Assembly: GCA_964626065.1 (NCBI GenBank)
Contig: CAZVDE010000001.1
Location: 52,054 to 116,053 of the forward strand
DNA length: 64,000 nucleotides
Source of the DNA: UBA3910 sp964626065
GTDB taxonomy: Bacteria; Bacillota; Limnochordia; Darwinibacteriales; Darwinibacteriaceae
Reading direction: 5' to 3'
Shown here: positions 25,300 through 32,906 of the stretch, one piece after another
How positions within the stretch are numbered: position 1 is the first letter of the stretch
How the letters are laid out: every line of letters starts with the position of its first letter
Notes under the pieces: generated by a model
The model's input: the letters and a program-made list of their open reading frames with translations, nothing else
What the model was told of the DNA's origin: nothing
Database searches by the model: none
Program-made: the position numbers and the translations under genes

Positions 25300-26616
25300 A
25301 TGCAGGCAGTTGATCTAATTCGCAAGAAACGAGACGGAAAGCGTTTGAATCGCTCAGAACTTGAATTTTTGCTGCAGGGGTATGTGCGCGGAGAAATCCC
25401 CGATTATCAAATGGCTGCTTGGAACATGGCGGTTTTTTTCCGGGGCATGGATGCTCAGGAAATAACTGATTTAACGCTGCTCATGGCCGCCTCCGGAGAC
25501 ACCGTCGATCTTAGCGGGATTAAAGGCGTGAAGGTGGACAAGCACTCCACGGGCGGGGTTGCCGATACAACTTCGCTGCTCGTGATCCCCTTGGTGGCCA
25601 GCTGCGGTATTCCGGTTGCTAAAATGTCCGGCCGAGGTCTGGGCCATACGGGCGGTACGGTGGATAAACTGGAGAGCATCCCGGGCTACCAAGTTGAGAT
25701 TGAGCCGCAGCGCTTTGTAGAACAAGTAAATACAATCGGTGTGAGCTTAGTGGGCCAAACCGGTGAGCTGGCCCCCGCAGATAAACTTTTGTACGCGCTG
25801 CGGGACGTTACCGCAACGGTGGAATCAATTCCCCTGATTGCCTCTTCCATAATGAGCAAGAAAATTGCCGCGGGAGCGGACGGTTTTGTCCTGGATGTAA
25901 AGATGGGAACGGGCGCTTTTATGAAATCGGAAAGCGATGCGGTCGAGTTGGCCGAGACAATGGTGCGCATCGGCACATTGGCCAAACGATCCACAACGGC
26001 CCTAATCACCGATATGAACCAACCCCTGGGAGCAGCTATCGGTAATGCGCTGGAGATTAAAGAAGCGATCCTCATCCTACAGGGAGATCGCTTTGACCGG
26101 CTGACAGATCTCAGCCTGGAATTGGCCGCTGAGATGCTCCTTCTGGCCGGTTTTACGGATGACAAAGGCCGAGCCCGGCAAGTGTTAGAGACAAAACTGG
26201 CGAACAAAGAGGCACTGCAAAAATTCGGGGACCTCATTGCCGCGCAGGGTGGAAATGCCCGGGTTGTGGAAGATGTTTCTTTACTGCCCCAGGCCCGCTT
26301 TACAGCCACGGTGGAAGCACCGCAAACGGGCTTCATACACCGCGCCGATCCACTTCTGCTCGGTGAGATCGCCATGGAATTGGGCGCGGGCAGGGCCACT
26401 AAGGAAACGGTCATCGATCTTGCGGTCGGCCTGGAAGTGGAGAAAAAAATTGGGGACAGCATCCAACGGGGCGCCCCTTTGGTGATTATCCATGCCAATG
26501 ACGAAAAACGATTGGCCGCCGCGGCGGAAAAAATACCCGCTGCCTTCACAATCGAAGGCGGGCGGGCCGCAGTTCCCCCCCTTGTTTACCGAAAAATCAG
26601 CGCAAAAGATGTATAA
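25300..26616 (+). CDS. pdp: Pyrimidine-nucleoside phosphorylase
   Basis: Phosphorolyses thymidine and uridine to base plus (deoxy)ribose 1-phosphate, the substrate of DeoB. 438 residues with the family signature KHSTGGVADTTSL, SGRGLGHTGGTVDKLES and DVKMGTGAFM. A long antisense open frame overlaps it but has no support. The 3' end runs into a TATAAT and a small hairpin before dacF. Confidence 0.95.
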   Translation: MQAVDLIRKKRDGKRLNRSELEFLLQGYVRGEIPDYQMAAWNMAVFFRGMDAQEITDLTLLMAASGDTVDLSGIKGVKVDKHSTGGVADTTSLLVIPLVASCGIPVAKMSGRGLGHTGGTVDKLESIPGYQVEIEPQRFVEQVNTIGVSLVGQTGELAPADKLLYALRDVTATVESIPLIASSIMSKKIAAGADGFVLDVKMGTGAFMKSESDAVELAETMVRIGTLAKRSTTALITDMNQPLGAAIGNALEIKEAILILQGDRFDRLTDLSLELAAEMLLLAGFTDDKGRARQVLETKLANKEALQKFGDLIAAQGGNARVVEDVSLLPQARFTATVEAPQTGFIHRADPLLLGEIAMELGAGRATKETVIDLAVGLEVEKKIGDSIQRGAPLVIIHANDEKRLAAAAEKIPAAFTIEGGRAAVPPLVYRKISAKDV

Positions 26617-26638
26617 TGGGGCCCCGCGCCCCATATTT
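26611..26638 (+). promoter_or_regulatory. Possible forespore (sigma-F/G type) promoter of dacF
   Basis: GTATA (26611-26615), a 16-base spacer and CATATTT (26632-26638) resemble the -35/-10 pattern of sigma-F/sigma-G promoters. In B. subtilis dacF is forespore-expressed, which makes the position sensible. The spacer contains a 7-bp inverted repeat (ATGGGGC/GCCCCAT). The match is partial. Confidence 0.3.
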
Positions 26639-26663
26639 ATTGTAGGGGAAGGGGGAGGGGCCC

Positions 26664-27815
26664 TTGCGCACCAAGTTATGGGCTATCATTATTTTGAGCA
26701 TTTTTGTAAGTTTGGGTGCGGCTGCAGATGCCCTGGAATTAGGCAGCAAAGCGGCCATACTGATGGATCCCTACAGCGGGCGGGTGTTTTTGGAACACAA
26801 TGTTGAGGAGCAGATTCCGGTTGCTAGCATTTCCAAACTGATGACTTTGGTACTTATTCTGGAAGCGGTAGAAAGGGGCGAATTGGAACCGGACCACATC
26901 ATCACGGCCAGCCCCTATGCGGCGAGCAAAAGGGGCACTAGGATCTGGCTTGAAGCCGGTGAACAGTTTACTCTGGAGGAACTCCTATTTGCGATCGCGG
27001 TCGGTTCAGCCAACGATGCGGCTGTGGCGGTTGCGGAATACATAGCGGGCAGCGAAGATAGTTTTGTGGAACTTATGAATCAGCGAGCGGCTGAATTGGG
27101 CTTAACCCAAAGCACCTTTGTGAACTGCACCGGCCTTCCGGTACAGGAGGGCAGCCCTAACTTAATGAGTGCCCGCGATGTAGGTATTTTGGCGGCCCAT
27201 GCCCTGCGCGTGCCGGGCTTGATGGAATACGTATCTACGTATGAATATACCATGAGGCCCGAGACAACAAAGATTCCGGTCCTCTGGAACGCCAATAGGC
27301 TTTTGCGCCGCTATTACGGTGTGGATGGCCTGAAAACCGGGTTCACAACGGAGGCAGGGTACTGCATCGCGGTCACCGCTCAAAGGGAGCAGCTCAGGCT
27401 GCTGGCGGTGACTTTGGGGCATGAGAAGGAGGCAGACCGGGAAAGTGAAGCCAGGGCCCTTTTGGATTTCGGTTTCCGCAAATATCAAAGTGTGCTCCTT
27501 TATCCCCGGGGCGCGGAAGTGGCCGCTTTGGAATGCCCCAACGGCGAACCCCGCCGCGTACCGGTGGTGCTGTCCGCAGATTTTTATGTTACGGTGGAGA
27601 GAAGTAAAGAAATGGATTTGCAAACCAGGGTCAGCTTGGAGCACGATCTAAACGCGCCCCTGGCGGAGGGTATTACTGTTGGGCGCATTTGCGCCTTTTT
27701 TGCCGAAGATCCGGTAGGAGAGGGTTTATTGACAATTGGTGAACCGGTGAGAAAAGCCGCCTTGGGCACCCTCATCGTCCGCTTGGGCAAGGCTTTGGCC
27801 CAATCCATATATTAG
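26664..27815 (+). CDS. dacF: D-alanyl-D-alanine carboxypeptidase DacF-like
   Basis: Penicillin-binding serine carboxypeptidase that trims peptidoglycan peptides, linked in spore formers to cortex or germ-wall structure. 383 residues: hydrophobic signal peptide (about 1-22), S-x-x-K motif SISK, S-x-N as GSAND, KTG in GLKTGFT, then a C-terminal beta domain and an amphipathic tail. TTG start after GGGGGAGG. It precedes spoIIAA as in B. subtilis. Confidence 0.93.
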   Translation: MRTKLWAIIILSIFVSLGAAADALELGSKAAILMDPYSGRVFLEHNVEEQIPVASISKLMTLVLILEAVERGELEPDHIITASPYAASKRGTRIWLEAGEQFTLEELLFAIAVGSANDAAVAVAEYIAGSEDSFVELMNQRAAELGLTQSTFVNCTGLPVQEGSPNLMSARDVGILAAHALRVPGLMEYVSTYEYTMRPETTKIPVLWNANRLLRRYYGVDGLKTGFTTEAGYCIAVTAQREQLRLLAVTLGHEKEADRESEARALLDFGFRKYQSVLLYPRGAEVAALECPNGEPRRVPVVLSADFYVTVERSKEMDLQTRVSLEHDLNAPLAEGITVGRICAFFAEDPVGEGLLTIGEPVRKAALGTLIVRLGKALAQSIY

Positions 27816-27855
27816 ACGGAATTTAGCCCAAATTTTTACTATTTGTTCTTTTTCG

Positions 27856-27885
27856 GCAGGTAAACGCTCTTTCACCAGCGAAATG
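27856..27885 (+). promoter_or_regulatory. Candidate sigma-H promoter of the spoIIA operon
   Basis: GCAGGTAAA (27856-27864) and AGCGAAATG (27877-27885) are separated by 12 bases, matching the sigma-H pattern RnAGGAwWW, 11-12 bases, RnnGAATww with one mismatch in the -35 box and a shifted GAAAT in the -10 box. spoIIA is sigma-H-dependent in B. subtilis. It ends 31 bases before spoIIAA. Confidence 0.5.
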
Positions 27886-27915
27886 TTGATCAATTGGAAA
27901 ACGGGAGGGAGAACA

Positions 27916-28266
27916 GTGCACTACAGCATCGAAATGAAGGGACAAGCACTCATAACCGAGCTTGCGGGCGAATTTGACCTCCATTCGGCACCCGAGTTTA
28001 AGAAAAGCATTGCGGCCGTTTACGAAAGGCACCCCGGGGCCAAACACCTTATTTTCGACGTTCGCAATGTGACCTTTATCGATAGTTCCGGCTTGGGGGT
28101 CATCTTAGGGCGTTACAGAGAAATTAAGGGCAAGGGGGGCAGGCTCTTTTTTGTTAGGGCCACCCCTCAAATTAAGCGCATTCTCCAATTATCGGGATTT
28201 GATAAAATCTCAGAATTTGCCAATTCCACCAATGAAGTCTTGGAATGGATAAGGAGGCAGCAATAA
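27916..28266 (+). CDS. spoIIAA: Anti-sigma F factor antagonist SpoIIAA
   Basis: STAS-domain anti-anti-sigma factor which, when unphosphorylated, releases sigma-F from SpoIIAB in the forespore. 116 residues with the phosphorylation motif FIDSSGLGVILGRY. GTG start at 27916 after GGGAGGG is preferred over an ATG 33 bases upstream, as the family begins around HYSIEMKG. Its stop shares one base with the spoIIAB start. Confidence 0.95.
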   Translation: MHYSIEMKGQALITELAGEFDLHSAPEFKKSIAAVYERHPGAKHLIFDVRNVTFIDSSGLGVILGRYREIKGKGGRLFFVRATPQIKRILQLSGFDKISEFANSTNEVLEWIRRQQ

Positions 28267-28697
28267 TGGAAAACACAAACTGGATCAAACTGGAATTTCC
28301 CAGTGACACCCGCAATGTGGGTTTTGCCCGCACCGCTTTGGCGCTGTTCGCTTCCCAGTTAGACTGGACCTTAGATGAACTGGAAGATATTAAGGTAGCT
28401 GTCTCCGAGGCCGTTTCCAACTGCGTGATTCACGGTTATCGCCTGCAAGAAGGCCTGATCAAAATTGAAGCCTCCCATAGGGATGACACTTTGGAGATTG
28501 TAATTGAGGATTCCGGCGCGGGCATCGCCGATGTGGAACTGGCCAAGCAGACCGGCTACACCAGCATCCCGGAGGAACGGATGGGGCTGGGCTTTACATT
28601 TATGCACGAATACATGGACGAAGTCCGAGTATCGTCGCAAGTGGATGCCGGTACGAAAATCAGAATGGTAAAAAAGGTCCCCCGGCGAGAGAGCTGA
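28266..28697 (+). CDS. spoIIAB: Anti-sigma F factor / serine kinase SpoIIAB
   Basis: GHKL-type kinase that binds sigma-F and phosphorylates SpoIIAA. 143 residues with N box AVSEAVSNCVIHGY, G1 box IEDSGAGI and G2 box ERMGLGFTFM. ATG 28266 has AGGAGG 8 bases upstream. Middle gene of the three-gene spoIIA operon and one base from sigF. Confidence 0.96.
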   Translation: MENTNWIKLEFPSDTRNVGFARTALALFASQLDWTLDELEDIKVAVSEAVSNCVIHGYRLQEGLIKIEASHRDDTLEIVIEDSGAGIADVELAKQTGYTSIPEERMGLGFTFMHEYMDEVRVSSQVDAGTKIRMVKKVPRRES

Positions 28698-28698
28698 A

Positions 28699-29409
28699 AT
28701 GGCAAAGGAAATGGACAAGACAAGAGAATTAATTCGCCTTTCGCAGCAGGGCGATTTGCAGGCTCGCGCCCGTTTAGTCCACGAAAACATGCCCCTGGTC
28801 AAGAGCATTGCGGGGCGGTTCTTGCAGCGGGGGTTGGAATACGAAGATCTACTGCAAATTGGTTCGATCGGGCTTTTAAAGGCTATCCGCGATTTCGATT
28901 TTTCCTATGATGTACGTTTTTCAACCTATGCGGTCCCGAAAATAATCGGCGAAATCAAACAGCAGCTGCGCCGCACTTCACCGCTGCGCATCGCCCGTTC
29001 TTTACGCAGGCTCGCTTCGGAAGCTATTGCAGCGAAAGACGACCTAAGCCAGCAGCTGGGCCGGACAGCCACCGTGAACGAAATAGCCGCTTATTTGAGA
29101 GTGCCTGCGGAAGAAATAGTGGCGGCCTTCGATGCCGTGCAGCCCGTCACCTCATTACAAGCCGCAATCTTACCCGCCCGGGAAGATTCACCCGAATTGG
29201 AGGACTTTATTTCCACAACGCCCGATCAGGAGCATTTTATGCTGAAACAGGCTTTGGATAATTTAGATCCCTTAGAGAAAAAAATCATCCTGCTGCGTTA
29301 TTTTGCTGAGAAAAGCCAGACTGAGGTAGCGGAGGAGTTGGGGACTTCTCAGGCACAGATTTCCCGGCTCGAAGCGCGCATCGTACGCCAATTACGTCAC
29401 GAACTTTAG
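28699..29409 (+). CDS. sigF: RNA polymerase sigma-F factor
   Basis: Early forespore sigma factor. 236 residues of the sigma-70 family: region 2 (HENMPLVKSIAGRF, YEDLLQIGSIGLLKAIRDFD, RFSTYAVPKIIGEIKQQLR), region 3, and region 4 helix-turn-helix (SQTEVAEELGTSQAQISRLEA). Gene order IIAA-IIAB-IIAC and similarity leave little doubt. A PHP enzyme gene follows after 15 bases and may be cotranscribed. Confidence 0.96.
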   Translation: MAKEMDKTRELIRLSQQGDLQARARLVHENMPLVKSIAGRFLQRGLEYEDLLQIGSIGLLKAIRDFDFSYDVRFSTYAVPKIIGEIKQQLRRTSPLRIARSLRRLASEAIAAKDDLSQQLGRTATVNEIAAYLRVPAEEIVAAFDAVQPVTSLQAAILPAREDSPELEDFISTTPDQEHFMLKQALDNLDPLEKKIILLRYFAEKSQTEVAEELGTSQAQISRLEARIVRQLRHEL

Positions 29410-29424
29410 AAAAGGTTGATTACA

Positions 29425-30240
29425 GTGATTGCCGACTTACACGTGCATACCAACGAATCGGATGGCACCTGGACACCCAAACAGCTTGTTGTGGAAGCAG
29501 CTCGGCGTTCATTGGCGGCCATTGCCATTACCGACCATGATACGACGGCGGGAATTGAAGAAGCCCGCCGCAATGCCCCGGATACGCTGCGAATTATTCC
29601 CGGAGTTGAGCTGAGCTGCAGCACACCCCAGGCGGCGGAGATCCACATTCTGGGCCTGTGGATCAACGAACAGACACCCTCGCTCCAAAAGCAGCTGGAG
29701 CTGATGCGGCAATCGCGGCTGGCCAGAATGGAAAAAATCCTGGAGCGTTTACACGATCTGGGTATCCCCATGTCACCCGGGGAGGTCACCAAGTTTGCCG
29801 ATAAAGGTGTACTCAGCCGCAGCCACATTGCGGCCGCTTTAGTGGCGCGCGGGGCAGTGGCTACAAAAAAAGAGGCCTTCGCCCGCTACCTCGATGCCGG
29901 TGCGCCCGCGTATGCACCCCGTTACAAATTGGAACCGGAGGCAGCGGTGGAACTGATCACAACCGCCGGAGGGGTCCCCGTATTGGCCCATCCCGGCCTA
30001 TTAGAAGACTTGATTGTTCTACCACGCCTGGTGGCCGCGGGCCTGGCCGGTTTAGAAGTAGTGCATCCTAGCCACGATGAGGCCCAAACTAGGTTTTTCC
30101 TTGGGCTGGCCCACGACCTGGAGCTGCTGCCCTGCGGCGGCTCGGACTGCCACGGGCCCGGCGGGAAAGAACGGGTTTTTTTGGGCGAATACACCATCCC
30201 TTGGGAGTGGGTTAGAGCCCTGGCACCCGAGCATTGGTGA
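29425..30240 (+). CDS. PHP-domain phosphoesterase (RNase AM / YciV-like)
   Basis: Metal-dependent phosphoesterase of the PHP family, about 271 residues, resembling enzymes that act on 3',5'-nucleoside bisphosphates or 5' ends of short RNAs. Metal ligands: ADLHVHTNESDG, ITDHDTTAG, PGVELSC, LSRSHIAAAL, LAHPGL and GSDCHG. GTG 29425 is preferred to TTG 29416 on spacing from AAAAGG. The substrate is inferred from the family only. Confidence 0.85.
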   Translation: MIADLHVHTNESDGTWTPKQLVVEAARRSLAAIAITDHDTTAGIEEARRNAPDTLRIIPGVELSCSTPQAAEIHILGLWINEQTPSLQKQLELMRQSRLARMEKILERLHDLGIPMSPGEVTKFADKGVLSRSHIAAALVARGAVATKKEAFARYLDAGAPAYAPRYKLEPEAAVELITTAGGVPVLAHPGLLEDLIVLPRLVAAGLAGLEVVHPSHDEAQTRFFLGLAHDLELLPCGGSDCHGPGGKERVFLGEYTIPWEWVRALAPEHW

Positions 30241-30282
30241 TTATTTCCGGCAGGGCATTCGCTTGCGGCCTAGAAATAATCA
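30238..30282 (+). repeat. Inverted repeat overlapping the PHP gene stop
   Basis: TGATTATTTC (30238-30247) and GAAATAATCA (30273-30282) are exact reverse complements separated by 25 bases. The hairpin includes the PHP gene stop codon and lies before the acetyltransferase gene. No U-tract follows, so it is not a typical terminator. Confidence 0.6.
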
Positions 30283-30344
30283 ACAGAATCTCCTGGAACG
30301 GATCAGAAGTCGCAGCTAATTTGCATCCTAAGGGAGTTGGGGAA

Positions 30345-30776
30345 ATGTCACAGGTCGCGGAAGACAGCATCGCTCTTAAACTGCTCAAACCCGAGCGATG
30401 CCGTGTTTTGTATCAGATCACGAAACATGGGGAACCTATCGGAGAAATTGCCCTGGACCAAATCGCCTGGCGGAGCGGTGAAGCAGAATTAAAAATTTCC
30501 ATCGACGACGCAAGACTGCACAACCACGGTTATGGTACACAGGCAATTCTCTCTCTGCTTGAACAAGCCTTTGGCAAAATGAACCTCAAGCGCATCTACC
30601 TGCGGGTCCACGCTCGCAACGCGATCGCTTTGCGGTGCTATGAAAAGGCGGGTTTTAAAAAAGAGGGCCGCCTGCAGCGGCGCACCGAACAAAGCGTTCG
30701 TGAAGTGATCTATCTGATGGGCATCACTAGGCAAGATTTTCTCGCCCAAGGCCATCACAAACCTGAAGCCGTTTAG
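30345..30776 (+). CDS. GNAT family N-acetyltransferase
   Basis: Acetyl-CoA-dependent acetyltransferase, 143 residues. The acetyl-CoA loop region is NHGYGTQAILSLLEQAF, followed by the motif LRVHARNAIALRCYEKAGFKKEG typical of RimJ/SpeG-like enzymes. Substrate unknown. ATG 30345 follows an AGGGAG; the longer upstream frame runs through the inverted repeat and looks non-coding. A terminator follows at once. Confidence 0.85.
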   Translation: MSQVAEDSIALKLLKPERCRVLYQITKHGEPIGEIALDQIAWRSGEAELKISIDDARLHNHGYGTQAILSLLEQAFGKMNLKRIYLRVHARNAIALRCYEKAGFKKEGRLQRRTEQSVREVIYLMGITRQDFLAQGHHKPEAV

Positions 30777-30805
30777 AACCGCATCTTTGCGGTTCTTTTC
30801 TTTTT
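30776..30805 (+). terminator. Intrinsic terminator after the acetyltransferase gene
   Basis: GAACCGCA (30776-30783) pairs perfectly with TGCGGTTC (30788-30795) over a 4-base loop and is followed by TTTTCTTTTT. Confidence 0.9.
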
Positions 30806-30837
30806 ATCCCCCAAAAGTTGGCCTGTCCCTCGAATCT

Positions 30838-30875
30838 TATAATCAGAGCCAACCCCGGCAAGGATTTTTGGGGTT
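30838..30875 (+). promoter_or_regulatory. -10 box and overlapping hairpins upstream of exbB
   Basis: TATAAT at 30838-30843 is a perfect -10 box, but the best -35 candidate (TTGGCC, 30818-30823) is only 14 bases away. Two inverted repeats compete: GTTGGC (30817-30822) with GCCAAC (30848-30853), and AACCCC (from 30851) with GGGGTT (to 30875). They share bases, so they cannot form together. Confidence 0.4.
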
Positions 30876-30932
30876 AATGTCGAAATGAATATGGTGTCTT
30901 TTTCTCAGCTAAAGCAAATGGAGGGGTAGCGT

Positions 30933-31547
30933 ATGCTCAAAATTTTCAAACTCGGCGGACCGGTCATGATTCCTTTACTGCTTTGTTCGGTTTTTGCAGT
31001 GGCAATTGGAATCGAAAGGCTGTGGTACCTACTGCGAGGCAGGGTTGATACTAGCGATTTAATTGAGGATATCAGGCTTTCACTCGGCCAGGGCAAGGTG
31101 CTGGAAGCAATGCAGATTGCCAAGAAAACGAAAGGGCCGGTTGCGACTGTGCTCGCCGCGGGAATAGCCCACTATGACCAGGACCGCGAAAATATCCAAA
31201 ACCACATGCAAACCGTGGGCGATGAGGAAATATTTAAAATGGAAAGGCGCATAAGCGCCCTAGAGGTAATCGCCATGATCTCGCCCCTCTTGGGCATTTT
31301 AGGTACCGTAACCGGCATCATCAAAAGCTTTAATGTCATGGCCGCTCTGGAAGGCGTGGCCCAAGCCGCCGTTTTAAGCGCGGGCATCGCTGAAGCCTTG
31401 ATTACGACAGCCGCGGGTTTGATTATCGCTATTCCCACTGTTGCCCTAACGGCCTACCTGAATGGCATCATAAATTCGCAGGTAGCGGATTTGAATAAAA
31501 GGTCCACCGAAATCCTAAACATTCTCACTTCAAGGGGTGAGTTTTGA
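30933..31547 (+). CDS. exbB: MotA/TolQ/ExbB family proton channel protein
   Basis: Inner-membrane channel protein that couples proton flow to energising a TonB- or Tol-type partner. 204 residues: one N-terminal membrane helix (VMIPLLLCSVFAVAIGIERLW), a cytoplasmic loop, and two C-terminal helices around ISPLLGILGTVTGIIKSF and TTAAGLIIAIPTVAL, the ExbB/TolQ signatures. Followed by ExbD with a 4-base overlap, which argues for an Exb/Tol role rather than a flagellar MotA. Confidence 0.92.
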   Translation: MLKIFKLGGPVMIPLLLCSVFAVAIGIERLWYLLRGRVDTSDLIEDIRLSLGQGKVLEAMQIAKKTKGPVATVLAAGIAHYDQDRENIQNHMQTVGDEEIFKMERRISALEVIAMISPLLGILGTVTGIIKSFNVMAALEGVAQAAVLSAGIAEALITTAAGLIIAIPTVALTAYLNGIINSQVADLNKRSTEILNILTSRGEF

Positions 31548-31951
31548 TGAATTTCCGCCGGACCAAAAAATTCAACCGCGGCCCAGACATTGTTTCCATG
31601 ATTGACATTGTCTTTTTTCTCTTGGTCTTTTTCATGATTTTTACCACCATCAAGACCACTCCGCTCGGCGTAGACGTTGAACTTCCCAAGGCTGTTACCG
31701 GAACACCCCAAAGCAGCACCAGCTTTGAGGTGTTGGTGGATAAATCGGGGGCTTTTTATGTGTCCGGCAAAATCGTGAGCGGCAAAGAATTGGAAGCTAA
31801 AGTGGTGGAACGCCTCAAAGTCAACCCCGATTTGTTTGTGATCGTTAAAGCGGACAAACAAGTACGTTACGAACACGTTGTGGCCGCTTTGGATCATATC
31901 CGCGGTGTGGGCGGTTATCGATTGGGGCTGGCGGTGGAGAGAGATTCTTAG
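31544..31951 (+). CDS. exbD: ExbD/TolR family protein
   Basis: Partner of the ExbB-type channel, 135 residues: short cytoplasmic N-terminus, one transmembrane helix (IVSMIDIVFFLLVFFMIFTT) with the conserved Asp, then a periplasmic domain (SGKELEAKVVERLKVNPDLFVIVKADKQVRYEHVV shows the typical alternating pattern). It lies between exbB and a TonB-like gene, so the three probably form one energy-transducing unit. Confidence 0.93.
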   Translation: MMNFRRTKKFNRGPDIVSMIDIVFFLLVFFMIFTTIKTTPLGVDVELPKAVTGTPQSSTSFEVLVDKSGAFYVSGKIVSGKELEAKVVERLKVNPDLFVIVKADKQVRYEHVVAALDHIRGVGGYRLGLAVERDS

Positions 31952-31969
31952 ACGGGAGGAGAGAGACCT

Positions 31970-32890
31970 GTGTATAATCCTTACGGCAGTGGGCCCGGTT
32001 TAAACCGTTTCTTACTGGTGTCGGTGGTTTTGCATGCCCTGCTTTTTGTGGCATTGCCCAACTTAGACAGCATGTTCGAACCGGACGTGCCCAGTATGGC
32101 CGGTGGTGGCGTTGTCCAGATCATGCACATAGAAAGCTCGGCAGTTGCTCGTCTATCTCCTGTAGTTGATCCCGCCTCGCAATCCACCACCCCGCGAGTA
32201 ACAGAACCGCGGCCGCGGCCGGAAGTGCAGGAACAGAAGGACGCTGCCGAAAAAGCAGCGGCATCGGCGCAGGAAGCGCAAGTTCCGGATGTAAGCGTAG
32301 AGCGGGGACAGCCTGTCACGCCTGAACAGCCTCAGGCCCCCGAACCGGCTGTGCGGGAAGAAGCCGGAGCGGAGGGCGAAGGGGAAATCTTGACCAGCCC
32401 GGATGGCCCGGAGGTAGTCGTCGAAATGGAAGATTACGAAGATGACCCATCTGCTGCGGACGAAGAGGATCCCGGCGGAATCAGCGGTTCAGGTACGGGC
32501 ACCGCGGGTGAAGAGGATGAAGCGGGAATGAGTGCATCGGGCGAAGGCGAAGCAGAATCGGCACCACCAATCCCGGCGCCGCCCGCCAGCGGCAGCTCTG
32601 TCTATCCCGGCGGAGGCGGCCCCGTTTTTCCCAAAGACGCCGCGCACGGCCGAATTGAAGGTTCGGTCAAAATGCTTGTGAGCATATCCACCGAAGGCAA
32701 ACTGCTGGGCTACTACAAGCTGGCTTCTTCAGGCGATGAACTGCTCGATCAACATGTGTTCAAATACATTGAAATAGACTTTGTACCCATACCTTTAGAG
32801 TATGATTATTCCATGGAAATGACGATTTCTTTCCGCGATTTCACGACCGGCGTTGAATACGGTGAAATTCAGTGGTTAAATGTACCGTGA
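31970..32890 (+). CDS. TonB-like energy transducer
   Basis: About 306 residues: an N-terminal membrane helix (FLLVSVVLHALLFVALP), a long Pro/Glu/Ala/Gly-rich spacer (about 60-220) able to span a periplasm, and a C-terminal TonB-like domain (IEGSVKMLVSISTEGKLLGYYKLASSGDELLDQHV). The end is consistent with the TonB_C fold (family knowledge). GTG start after GGAGGA. It follows exbBD directly. TonB normally needs outer-membrane receptors, none of which lie in this window. Confidence 0.85.
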   Translation: MYNPYGSGPGLNRFLLVSVVLHALLFVALPNLDSMFEPDVPSMAGGGVVQIMHIESSAVARLSPVVDPASQSTTPRVTEPRPRPEVQEQKDAAEKAAASAQEAQVPDVSVERGQPVTPEQPQAPEPAVREEAGAEGEGEILTSPDGPEVVVEMEDYEDDPSAADEEDPGGISGSGTGTAGEEDEAGMSASGEGEAESAPPIPAPPASGSSVYPGGGGPVFPKDAAHGRIEGSVKMLVSISTEGKLLGYYKLASSGDELLDQHVFKYIEIDFVPIPLEYDYSMEMTISFRDFTTGVEYGEIQWLNVP

Positions 32891-32906
32891 GGAAAGGTGG
32901 AAAAAA

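Noticed and set aside
25686..26549. Long antisense open frame (287 codons) opposite pdp
   Set aside because: It mirrors a clearly coding gene, is rich in Ser/Arg/Ala as expected of a shadow frame, and has no ribosome-binding site or known motif.
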